DNA from: Siderastrea siderea
Taxonomy: Eukaryota; Cnidaria; Anthozoa; Scleractinia; Rhizangiidae
Length of the DNA stretch: 64,000 bases
Assembly: GCA_964030785.1 (NCBI GenBank)
Contig: OZ034970.1
Span: forward strand, 21,584,634 to 21,648,633
Direction: 5' to 3'
Part shown: positions 22,824 through 33,475 of the stretch, piece after piece
Position numbering within the stretch: the first letter of the stretch is position 1
Layout of the letters: every line of letters starts with the position of its first letter
Position numbers and translations under genes: made by a program
The notes under the pieces: model-generated
What the model was told of the DNA's origin: nothing
Database searches by the model: none
Seen by the model: the letters and a program-made list of their open reading frames with translations, nothing else

Positions 22824-23123
22824 CTGAAAGAAATTTGATTTCCAAGAAGTTCCAGGGTCAGGAACTGCAGCTCTTCCTCCGCTTCCTATGTTTCCTGGGA
22901 TTACTTTGCGGCATTCTTCTAAAGATTCTGTCAGCCACATAAACGTATTTCTTCTCATTCGAAAAATTTTTCTAAACGTGCTGTCCGATAAATTAGGGAC
23001 GACATTCTCAAAATAGCCTGTAATGCGAGTGGCAGGTGTCCTCTCCGTTTCCAGAAACAACATTGCTAGATATTCCAACTCAACGCGGTGGAACCAATTC
23101 TTCCAACAGTTCTTGAAGGACAA
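22824..23123 (-). pseudogene. Harbinger transposase N-terminal exon
   Basis: The frame carries ELEYLAMLFLETER, then TFRKIFRMRRNTFMWLTESL, the helical region preceding the DDE core in Harbinger transposases. It ends at CAG followed by GTAGATAT (22823-22822), a good donor. The next recognised exon begins at 17395, so the intervening interval is about 5.4 kb, far longer than expected and filled by the foreign gene. The usual segment between these two exons was not found and may be missing. Upstream stops leave no complete start. Confidence 0.6.
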
Positions 23124-23319
23124 GCGATACTATTAGTCGGGCTTCCGCCCTATTGCCAACCTTGGCAAAAAAAGTTGAGGAAACCTGGATATGACTATGC
23201 CCAGTCACAACTGCGTGTCAACCAAGAACGGTTGAAAAAGTGTTCTATTGGAAACCTCCACCGTTTCAACCAAAACCGGTTTCGGTTGAAACGGTTGATC
23301 CCAATAGAACACGACCTTA

Positions 23320-23962
23320 GTTTGCTGGGACCTTCTAACATTGCGATGCAAACACAGAGTGAATTTCGATAAAATTACTAATGGCGTCATGTAGAAATAC
23401 AACAAAGCGCTCAATATGTGTTCAACAAGAAAACCGTTTGGTACAAATACGGAAACTTGCCCTCTTAAAAATCAATGTAAACTTGTCAAGCGTTCCTTGT
23501 TACATTATTTTGCTTTATGCTTTTAAAATTACTTTAAGACATCCATAACTAACGTACCGTAACGTCCTTCGCGAGTCTTCCAGACACTTGTATGTACAAC
23601 TTTAGGACATGTCGGCACTTTAGCCGCTTCCTTCGCAACTGGTTTTTTTTACTGAAACTCCACAACGGGTGCTAGTGATCGATTGAAGATCACAAGATAA
23701 TTTGTGGTCACAAGATAATTCGCACTCGTTTTTTCTGCAAAAATGAAGTAACATAACTTCCTTATACATAAGGCCAGAACAAATGAAAGCTATTTCGTGA
23801 TACGAGAACAGACTTATAGAGTATGTTGGGGAGGTGTTTCGGTCATCAGGGAAAGGTGGGAGGGTGGGGGAGAGGTGAAGCTGTCAATGTCTTACACACT
23901 GCTATGTTTTCGAGTTTGCTGACTTGCTGAACATGTAGGTACAGCATTTATTTAATTTACAG
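23320..23962. other. non-coding stretch right of the Harbinger element
   Basis: No gene seen. A short GGGAGGGTGGGGGAG purine tract is present near 23865. Confidence 0.4.
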
Positions 23963-26900
23963 ACCGGTTCACGGCGGAACAACGGGTCACGTTAAGCATT
24001 AAAGCATTGTTGGAACGAGTACCCGAGCTGCAGAGTCGGTATCATCATTATCACGCTTTTTCTCTGCATTCCCCACAAGCGTTTCTTAGCTGGCGGACGA
24101 TCAAGGAAGCCAGTGACCTGCTGTGCACTGTGGGCCTAGTCGGGTTGAAATCTGCGCACCCCTGTTTGGTCCTTCTCTGGGCTCACTGACTTCGACACGT
24201 CATATGGATTACATTTACGTTCAGTTTTCCCTTCTTTTTGAAACGGCTCAGTTAAAAATTGTTTCTGCTCGTCAGTAAACTGCGTATTCTTTCTGATTGT
24301 CTTGAAGGGCCAACCCTCTGTGAGTATCCGTTATCCATCACCACCACAGTTTAACTAAGTCATCGAATGCTTGGGAAGGAGAGAGACTTTCGAACAGAAG
24401 CCCAACATAAAAACATGCAGCCAGACGTCTGTGCAGTGTTCTCTTACTACTAGACTCGAGGTTGGTCTAACAACAATGTTGCTGATGGTGTTGTATGATG
24501 CGTTCTGGTCTCATCGTTCTGACAACGCTTGGAATTCTTGCTGTCTCACATGTTCACATTTTCAGGCGCTTTTCTCTAAAAGGAAATTACGTGGGGACTT
24601 GTAATAAATGAAATTAGTGTTTGCGGGTTCAATTCGCATTATATTCTTCTGGTCTCGTTACATGGTACAGGAGCAACCCTCCCATGAAACAAGCTATGGA
24701 GTCGCGCGATATTGTAGCGCTAGCTGGTGATCGTTGGAAAGAATTCTCGCAACACACTGAGAGACAAATTTTCTGCCATCAAAGAAAGCATTTGCCGTCG
24801 AGTACTCCAGTGCTGCGCGTTCAAGTAGCTTTCGGCACATGCCTCGAGAAATTTCACTTCTGTTTAACATCTACTGCTAACCTCTGCTCGACTTTCTTCA
24901 GCCAGCATGCATATGCAGGAGGGTAAGGGCTCCGTCCAAACAAACTATCGGCTTTGACTCAATGAGGCCTGATTACGCAAAAAAACAAGATCCTCGCCAA
25001 TCTGAAACCTCATAGGCCATACGCAATCTCTTCAATATCATCTTTAGTAGCCAACTGTCCCTGTTTTCTTAGTGTTGCAATTGACGGCTGAAAATCTCAG
25101 TACTGTGGACGACTAGTTTTTATTTTCTTATAATTTTAAGTCAATTTTCTTTTTAGGGGGAGGAGGTAGGAAGCGAGGATAGAACAAATAGCACAATTGG
25201 AAGATTTTATCCTGGAAACTCGTAAAACTAGGACTTAAAATTATATAGTCATTTACCTGAAATGTCACAGAGATAAGCTGTTTCGTTACTTCATACAGCT
25301 TCCTGGAAATTAGCAAGTTAATCTTCCTTTCCGCTTGTAGTACCTGCTTTCTATGGCCCAAAATTTCCCGACGAACACAACATAATTTGGTCGGTCACTG
25401 CCATCCTGTCCCAAGGTTTGATCTATAGGACAGACAAATGGCAATTTCTGAAAAATGATCCACATCTCGCTTAAATCAAATCAGCTTCCTTTTCAACCCT
25501 GGAAAACTGCAAAAACGTCTTGTGACTGCTGATTTCTTTTTCACATGATAATGGTGTGACCGCAAATGAACGATTTCTGTCGCATTTAGGCCTTCCCCAT
25601 TGACACATTTTTTCAAAAAACAAAAAACAAAGACAAAAGTTTCTGATTTGTGATAAGCAAAGTCACACCCCCACCATGGTACAAGGTGGGGGGCATTGAT
25701 GGAACACCTTCCCTGGGTGTTCATTTTGTTACAATATTCCGAGGAGATTTAACCTTTGTTGGATAGCCTGTGATGTGCTCTACCAGATGAGGTATATATT
25801 ATAGCTTGTGGCTCTGCTGGGGGCCAGTGACATCATCCAAGATGGAGGGAAAAGATGGCCAAGATGGCCACCATCTTAGATTTCATTCAAAATGACAAGT
25901 GATCTAAAACGGCAGAAAGTGAAAATTTTAATGCTAGGCATGTAGAATGAGACAAATTAAACATTTCGCTGCTATTTGTCGACATTCTGCGCTTTTTTCA
26001 TTGACAAAAGGTAAAAAACATGGATTTTTATTCCAGTAGGGCTCAACCACCTATGATGACTTATGACATCATAATTTGTAACCATAGCAACTGATTCTCA
26101 CCAAACTTGTGTCAAAATTTTTGTAAGGAATATACCTACAGCTAATGAAAACGGCGGGTGCTCATCAGAAAATTTAAGAAAAATCTTCATGGGGGGTGGG
26201 GTAGGGGTGGCATCCGCCCTTTATTGAGAGTTAATACCAATGTGTGTAAAATTTGATATCCCCTAGCCCCTCCCCCACCAAGAAAGGAAGAAGGAAAAAC
26301 AAGGATTACTCTGCAGTTTTCCCTCTGTTTTGCCCTCCCTTGTCATCCTTTATCGAAAGGTCTACATCTCTTCTCCCAGCTTTTATATTTCTATTTATTT
26401 GCAGGAATTGACTTAAAAAAGGACAGCGCCCTAAAAGGCAACTATAATGTGGTGGGTAGTTTAAGTCAGTGATATCTAGCTCTGCAGTTTGATGTTGATT
26501 TGGAATTTATTTTCTTTTGTGTATTGCCTGGTATACAAGCAGCTCCCGTATTTAACTTAGATATCTTGACAAGTTGCATGTGTTTTAAAATCACAGAGCA
26601 AGTCGTCTTCGTCGAAAATTCCCGAGAAAAAGAGAATACGAAGGTATGTAAGAAACTAGTTGAATGTTCATTTAACACTGACACGCTTTTATTACACATG
26701 TAGATCATACTATTTGACTCTTATTGGAACATCCTCGTAATTTATTTCACCTTTTTGTTTAAAATGTTCATTTTTTCTTGACCCACTCTAGTACTATCTA
26801 ATATCTTAAAGGGGAATCTTAATTTTTATTACGCCTTGAGAAGTGTATGAAATGCTGTGTTTATGCCTATCACAGGAATGGTGATTCTACAGTAACAGGT

Positions 26901-28682
26901 GAATCCCTGCAGCAATCAGAAATGCATGCAGCAATCAGGAATCTTTCCTTAATTAACAACTCTTTGGGAGGACCCACGGACAGTACTCCATAAAGTGTTT
27001 TAGGTTAGCATATGCTGTGACTTAATTGAAGCCCATATATGTTTTTTTTCTTTCATTCTTAAATTAAAGAGCCTGTTAGAGTGATACAGAACGAATTCCC
27101 TTCCCTGGAGTTGCCACTCTGGTTAATGTGGAATCAGACCCACCAGGAAGCCTAAAATATTGTTGGTAACCTCCACTTTTCAAAATACGCGAGATGGCAG
27201 TCTCTCCTGCTAAATGTTATTTCCTAATTATGAATAGTCACATACAGCCGCAATTTAACATTTCAGCACTGTTCGAGCATTGCTGTTTTCCAGTTCAGAC
27301 AGTGAAGACGAGTCACAGCTGATGCAACCTGTCTGGAAAAATCGGCAAAACAACAGGTGAAAATAGCAACTGCAGTTTTACGCTTTATTTTTTGTTTAGT
27401 TGTTTGTTCAATGTGTCTATATAATTTTGTGCACATGTACACCATACATTTAAGATCAACTTGAGTAGCATTTGAAAGTTCAAAACTACATGCAATATAC
27501 CATTTCAAACCCATTAGCTTATTTGCTGGAAATGAATGATGTGCTCAACAAAAGATGTATTGCCTAGTAATTAAAAGTTATTTTTCTCATCTTCTTATTT
27601 TAGACTTCTTTCAGAGCAGTCCTGTTTCAGACACTGAAAACCCTTCAGATTCAGAACACTCTACTACAGGTACTAAGCGTACTAAGTCAGTGCTGCGGGG
27701 TGGTTTTGGATTTAAGGGTGTCTGTTTCATATGATCTTATAACCTGTTAAAGACAAAAAGTTTCTCCTAGATATCCAACAACTGAAGGAATTGAAAGTAA
27801 GAGCGTGAAGAAAATTTTTAAGCCTTGCAGCCCCAGCCTTAATCATGAATGCCGATACAAATGGTCTGTCTCTATTAGCTTCAAGAACACATAGGAACTT
27901 GATCAATTGTGGGCTTTACTATCCCTGTGAAATGATGAACACAGTCTTTTTACCTGTTGCTTAGTTGATGAGATCTCTGAATGAAAATAAATAAATAAAT
28001 AAATAAATGAGATAACAGTAAGAGATGAAAATTGTTTTTGGTCGCTAGTAGTAAACCTTTCAGTCCAGCTCGTGGTTAACATACATCGTAGCTCTTGAAG
28101 CATGAAGTCGCTTAAAAGTTAATTACCTCAATAAAGATTGTGGGATTTACTAGTGAAAGATAATGAAATGCTGAAAAAAAAACTCCCGTGCATGTGGAAA
28201 CTGAAGTGACTAAAAGCGGTCATAAATTGTCAATCATTTCAATGTGAATTGTACCTTCAAAGCTCCAACACAAAAATCGGTGTCTTTTCCACACAAATTT
28301 AAATTGCCAACTGAACCCCTTCCCCATCCAATTTTTTTTGGATTAATTAAACATTTAGCCACTTCAGTGTCAGTGAATAGTAGCTGGATATAGGCCAGCC
28401 CTTGTTAAGAAATTATATAAATAATATTTTTAATAATGTTTAATCTAAATGAAATAAAGAAACGAGCAATATTGTTATCCATGGATAACAATAATAGACT
28501 CACTCTGTTTTTCTGTGGTGATAAATGTCATTACTATCGATACTGAGAACCTGTGAAACGCTTGTACTTTTCAGGTGTCCAGCGCTTCACTAGGAATTTC
28601 TGGGAGAAGACTCCTATTATACCAGTTAACAGCCATCTCTTCCACATAGATGGCACGTTAATGTTCCAACCCATGAGAGTAG
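23963..28682 (+). CDS. possible spliced host gene fragment: four exon-like segments
   Basis: Four short segments have splice signals and sensible coding content. 23963-24038 reads RFTAEQRVTLSIKALLERV between TTTACAG and GTATCA. 27267-27356 reads SSSDSEDESQ then WKNRQNN between TTTCAG and GTGAAA. 27604-27669 has SDTENPSDSEHST between TTTTAG and GTACTA. 28575-28682 reads RFTRNFWEKTPIIPV and HLFHIDGTLMFQ between TTTTCAG and GTGAGA. The third and fourth join in phase; the second and third do not with these boundaries. I do not recognise the protein. The acidic Ser-rich linkers suggest a nuclear or signalling protein. It may equally be a decayed element gene. Confidence 0.3.
24039..27266. other. 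long non-coding stretch (possible intron)
   Basis: No exon could be supported. There are C- or G-rich tracts near 25145 and 26190-26280 and the AAGATGGCC repeats near 25840-25880. Open frames such as 24371-24604 and 24621-24926 lack credible starts and conservation. Confidence 0.4.
27670..28574. other. non-coding stretch
   Basis: Contains an (AAAT)n tract at about 27985-28008 and a small inverted repeat at 28473-28492 (TTGTTATCCATGGATAACAA, a perfect palindrome). No gene seen. Confidence 0.45.
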
Positions 28683-29205
28683 GTGAGACAACAACAGTTT
28701 GTGGGATAAAGGGTTAGGGGAGGAAGTACTCCAGTGAAGCATAGATTGCATACAGGTCAGGCTAGGCTATATTGGCAATGGGCCTCCCCTGAGGGCCATC
28801 CCCGGGAGCGAGGATTGAATCCTCCCCAGAGGGCCAAAAACCCCCATGAGCAAGGTCCATACCCAATCCTCCCCTGGGAGCCAAAAATCCCCTCAGAGCG
28901 AGGTACCCCCCTCCCCTGAGGCCCATCCCCCATGACCGAGGACCGAATCCTCCCCAGAGGGCCAAAATCCCCCATGAGCGAGGTCCATATCCGATCCTCC
29001 CCAGGGAGCCAACAATCCCCTCAGAGCGAGGTCCTTATCCTATCCGAGCCTATACCCCATGGTTACCATAGTACCCAGTTGTGAATGGGGCGGAACATAG
29101 AAGTTACTGAGACTGTGAGTCCATGGGGAAAAGTGTGACCTGTATTGGGAGCATTTTCTCTCACAAATACACGAAGTGTATTCTCCGTGATGAAACCAAA
29201 CCCCC
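28683..29205. repeat. hairpin-ended repeat with internal minisatellite, diverged copy of the Ngaro-2 B repeat
   Basis: The outer parts match the B repeats at 48932-49346 and 50417-50831: a TGTGGGA...GGGGAGGAAGTACT left arm, CATACAGGTCAG, and GTGACCTGTAT plus ACAAATACACGAAGTGTATT on the right. The centre is a different tandem array with units near 45 bp built around CCTCCCC(T/A)GGGAGCCAAAAATCC and GAGCGAGGTCC. It has no coding sequence and sits just past the donor of the exon-like segment at 28575. Confidence 0.6.
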
Positions 29206-31091
29206 GTGGCCTTAGTCCCCTTTTCACCTTAAATTAGAATGCCCATACTTTTCATGATAGCTCCTGTTCTGACAAGAAATTGCATACTGTATTTTGGGCA
29301 TGTTAGAATGCTGAGAACTAGAACTTTCCCACGCGAAGAATGAACACATAATGGGGACAATACAATACAGGTTAATGGATGAAAGTCTTAAAGTTTGTCT
29401 GCGTAAGTAAAATCTTGCCATAATAACTCAAGGGTTGGATGTTCATGTGAAAGTAAATGACTTATCAGGCTGCTTATAAATAAATAAATAAAAAATAAAT
29501 AAATAAACCTTGCGAATAAAAGTGTAGGTTGTTCTATGAAGTAAAGTTCATGACTGCAGTACTTGGTGTAATAACCAGGCATCTTTAGAGGAAATCGGCA
29601 TATCGTTGATAACACATAGTGTGATGATCCAGGCGCACTCTGGTATAGACTCAAGCAGATCGGTGATGGCTCCTGCATCTCTGATCCAGAGTAAAAGCTT
29701 GGCGGCACAAGTGGTTACATTGCAAAATACAATGGTGCCAGTGAGGACAACAAGGGGTGTACCAAGAACACTGCGTGACTGGAGAGGGTCAGTGTGGGAG
29801 CTCAAGGCCATTCAGTGTTCGCCAAGGCAGTGAGGTAATCCGAGCTTGGAAGGCCTGAGAGGAAGGCTGCTTGTTTGGCTGATAGCCCCTCAGTGGAATC
29901 TAAATAAGAAACAGCAATCTAGTGCCTGCCAGAACCGACAGGTTAGAATTTGCCAGATTCCCAATAGACACAATAGACTTCTTATGACACTGGTTTACCA
30001 ACACAATGAATGCCTACCACATAAGCAGACTAAAACTTGTATCATCTTATTCCTGGTATTAACTACCATAAAAGAAACCAAAGGAAGTTCTATAGCATGA
30101 TACCTGTGGACTACATAAAAATTGCAGGTTGCATGGAACTGTTTTTAATGAGTGAAAATCACCAAGTATGAGCATTTCCCAGTTTTGTACGAATGGCAAT
30201 TGAAAACAATTGCCACCCACTCAAACCAACAATTAGCGAATATTTGAGGGATTTATTCCAATATAGCGTAGAAAAAAGCGAATCCTGGAAGAGAGGTCTT
30301 CCATATCACAGCGAATATATAAAGCTGAATCTTTAATACGCAATCTGACAAATAAGCAGAATTCCGGTAAGTTAAATCTCGTAAGCTACTGAATATTAAA
30401 AGTACTTATCTTGTTCAAGCTGTGATGTGAACCAAAGGCTTGATATCGGCCATCTATTCTTCGGAGAAGGTGTGGTTTTCTTGCCGTTGGGGACGTGCCG
30501 GCGTGTCATTCAATGGTCTGTTGTGGTGGAACATTTAGAACATTTCTCCGCTCTTGGGCCTTCGGGACCCTCCAGAGGCAAAGCCAGCGTCTTCAAATCG
30601 CTTTGTTAGCGTCGAACGGTTGTCAGTGGCCAAGAGGCTGTTACTATGGCAGATCTCAGGTAGTTAAGGCAGCGATAAAGCCTGAAAAACGGCGGTGTTC
30701 AGTCGGAGAGTTCAAGCATTTGGCGGAGCTGTCTGCGAACGGGAACTACTTCGACGTGCAATGGACGGCATAGTTTTAAATTCCCAGGCTCAAGAAGCAT
30801 ATCTTCAATTGAAATAATTGAGGAAGCGGTCGGTATCCGAAAAAAATGCGCAAAAAGACGTAAGAAAGAGCTGGTTAACAGAGGTACTCAACTGGAATGA
30901 TTACTAGAATGGAAGGCTGAAATGAACAAAGGCGGATTGAGGGTGCTCGATTTCACGTGAGCAGGCAAACGTCATTGGTCAAATACAAATATCCTGATGT
31001 TTGCGCGTGAATGCGGCATGACCTTTAGGCATGATGATTGAAAGGTCTTATTTTGACGACATATCGCATTGCCGATATGGTAACACTAGGA
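29206..31091. other. stretch without supported genes
   Basis: An (AAAT)n tract occurs near 29482-29512. A minus-strand frame at 29548-29811 (CAAKLLLWIRDAGAITDLLE, then WIITLCVINDMP) looks protein-like but has no identified family, start or splice signals. Plus-strand pieces near 30500-30775 (KPEKRRCSVGEFKHLAEL) are likewise unassigned. They may be debris of mobile elements. Confidence 0.35.
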
Positions 31092-31140
31092 CATTAACCT
31101 CATGGTTGTCACATTAACTTTAATTTATAATATTTATAAT
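31092..31140. repeat. remnant of the Ngaro-2 A-repeat terminus
   Basis: CCTCATGGTTGTCACATTAA and the following AATTTATAATATTTATAA match the outer end of the A repeats at 50370-50411 and 54976-55017. Only about 50 bp are clearly shared, so a related retroelement once ended here or the motif was carried by recombination. Confidence 0.45.
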
Positions 31141-31842
31141 TGGATTGTGTATATCAAGTCCCTCACCAACGAGACCAAAGAATGAAGGCCATGACTGATG
31201 GGCACCCGTGGGAAAGGGACATGTCAGTCAACTGGAAAGGTCCGGAAAAGGGCTCAGGACGTGCACAGCGTTGTAAAGGTTCTCACAAGTGTGAAAACCC
31301 AAAACGTTCCTTCAAGCAACAACATGGTAAAGCCAACACTGTCCAGTTTGGGAAAAACAGGGACACCCATGTAGTCTGTAAAGGTTGTGGTAGATCCGCC
31401 GTCTTTGTTCCCTGTTCAGCTCGAGAGGTGAACAGGGAACAGGGTTCGAGTTTACCATACTGGAACACACACTTGTAAGGCAAAAAGAAAAGTTCCCCTT
31501 CCCACCACTGTGGAAGAGTCCTTTCGCAGAAACCCCAATTTGAAACCGTTAGAAGTCGTGAGGCAGTCGATTTTTGAGGGACTTAGGGAAGGCTCAGGTT
31601 CTAGACTGGGAGGAGCTGGAGAAAACGACAGATGCTCTTCTGGACACAAAAAAATATATCAAATCTTAAGGCTTAACTCAACAAGGAGAACAACCAAGTT
31701 GGTCATAGCTTTGAAGCAGTAACTCAACTTAAGCAAAAGTCAGACCAAAGACGTTTTCAAGTCCAGTAAGCTGAAGGTCAATATTGCGCGCAGTATAGGA
31801 GATAAGACCATTTTCTTTCAAATGAGCACTGTTACATTGATG

Positions 31843-33475
31843 CCCGGCCTGGGCGATCGATAAAAATCGATATCGGAAAACCGATCAATGAATCGATAAC
31901 TATCGATATCAATCGCTTGATCGTTATCGATTGTATCGATCAATCGATAAAAATCGATACTCACAACTCTTCTGGTAATTACTGTTATCAATGTTGTCGA
32001 TTTTATTGATTTTATCGATGCGTAACTGAGCTCAACCTGCAGTTGCATTGTAACATATTACGGAGCTTAAGGACGTTTGTGAGCAACAGACCTCTATGCT
32101 TAAGTTCCATATTTTCTATTGTTCCCGTTAAGAACTCAAATGCTTCGGTTGTTTTGTTTGATATAGAGACATAACACATGTGTTCATCAAAGCCAGTGTC
32201 ATTTTTCCATTGCAACGTTAGTCTGACATCAGTACTTAGTGTTGTTTTATGAGCCTAGACTAGCAGTAATCAAAGATTAATAAAGTGCGTTCGACAGGAT
32301 ATTTTGTGTGAGAAAGGCAAGTTGGGAGATACGACAAACTAGGTGGTGGAAAAGGAAATTCAAAGATAGAATCTTGGTGTGCAGTAGTGAAATGAGATCA
32401 ATGTGTTCAATTGTAATCAAAGATAGAATAGTGGTGTGCAGTAGTTCTTGCTAAGTGAAATCATTTCAATCTGTTCAGTTGTAATCAAATGTTTATTGAA
32501 CAAGAACAATACTAATTAGTAAGAATTAAGGACAGTACTAATTATGAATAATGTTTAACAAGAACACAACGGTGAAACCAAGAAAAGGTGTACAATATCA
32601 ACTAAAATAGTCTACTTGATTTTCAGGTTTGTTACCTTGTTATCAACTGTGTCTTAAAAGTTTAACAGGAACACAACGGTGAAACTAAGAAAAGGTGTAC
32701 AATATCAACTGAAATAGTCTACTTGATTTCCAGGTCTGTGACCTTGTTATCAACTGTGTCTTAAAAATTTAACAAGGACACAACCGTGAAAGCAAGAAAA
32801 GCTGTACAATATCAACTAAAATAGTCTACTAGATTTTCAGGTTACCTTGTTATCAACTGTGTATTAAAAGTTTTACAAGGACACAACGGTGAAAGCAAGA
32901 AAAGCTGTACAATATCAACTGAAATAGTCTACTTGATTTCCAGGTCTGTGACCTTGTTATCAACTGTGTCTTAAAAGTTTAACAAGAATCAGGTTGACAA
33001 AACAGCAAGGATAACGACAATCTTCTCGACAGAAATCACTCCAAACAGATCTTCCAAACAGCGAAACCAGCAAAAGCACATGGCACGGAGATGACGTCAT
33101 TCGCCCCTGAAAAATTTTCTGGGGGGGGGCAAATTGATGAACATACATAGATACATAGCCCAAAAAAACTGGACAACAAACGGATTTAGACAGCGTCTCC
33201 TTCGTCGAACGCAAAAAGATTTAGAAGCGTTATCGTATAGCAATAAAATTGACAAAACAGGTTATAGAAGTTGTCGTTACTATTAGAGCTCACATATTTC
33301 GACACAACAAATGTTACTGATAAAATCGATAAAAGTGATTGAAAAATCGATAAATATCGATTTCTCACAACAAATCCGTTTATCGATTTTTGTCGATTAT
33401 CGATACAATTAACTAATTTTATCGATCGTTATCGAATGTTGTCGATTATCGATTTTATCGATTTCCCAGGCCGGG
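31843..33475. mobile_element. 1.63-kb non-autonomous DNA transposon (hAT-like) in the MULE-like gene
   Basis: It starts CCCGGCCTGGG and ends CCCAGGCCGGG, flanked by ATTGATG on both sides (31836-31842 and 33476-33482). The 100-150 bp inside each end are packed with ATCGATAA/TTATCGAT units. The 7-bp duplication is one short of the hAT norm, so hAT is likely but not proven. The interior holds a 107-bp minisatellite and an exon-like minus-strand stretch at about 32045-32225 (KNDTGFDEHMCYVSISN, preceded by a TGATGTCAG acceptor) that may be a captured gene piece. Confidence 0.75.
32285..32985. repeat. 107-bp minisatellite (four units) plus a 70-90 bp duplicated block
   Basis: From about 32550 each unit carries AACAAGAACACAACGGTGAA, GTGTACAATATCAACT, ATAGTCTACTTGATT and CCTTGTTATCAACTGTGTC. 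Four units and a partial fifth are present with few changes, one lacking several bases. Before them an AAAGATAGAAT...GTGGTGTGCAGTAGT block occurs twice (32364 and 32422). All lie inside the hAT-like element. Confidence 0.8.

Larger units (their letters stand above)
13610..23316. mobile_element. PIF/Harbinger DNA transposon, 9.7 kb, with nested insertions
   Basis: The left end starts GGTCGTGTTCTATTGGGATC and the right end is its exact inverse. TTA flanks both ends (13607-13609 and 23317-23319), the Harbinger target duplication. Each terminus holds a second internal copy of GTGTTCTATTGG (13666 on the left; near 23240 inverted on the right) and many GGTTG/CAACC repeats, likely transposase contact sites. 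It carries the two classical genes: a Myb/SANT-like protein and a DDE_Tnp_4-type transposase in convergent orientation. The normal size of such elements is a few kb; the excess comes from a LINE and a decayed foreign gene inside. Confidence 0.85.

Noticed and set aside
28757..28975. Gly/Pro-rich ORFs on both strands
   Set aside because: Artefacts of the minisatellite; codons follow the repeat period.
31818..32048. Minus-strand ORF rich in Ile, Asp and Ser
   Set aside because: It is a translation of the ATCGATAA subterminal repeat and not a gene.
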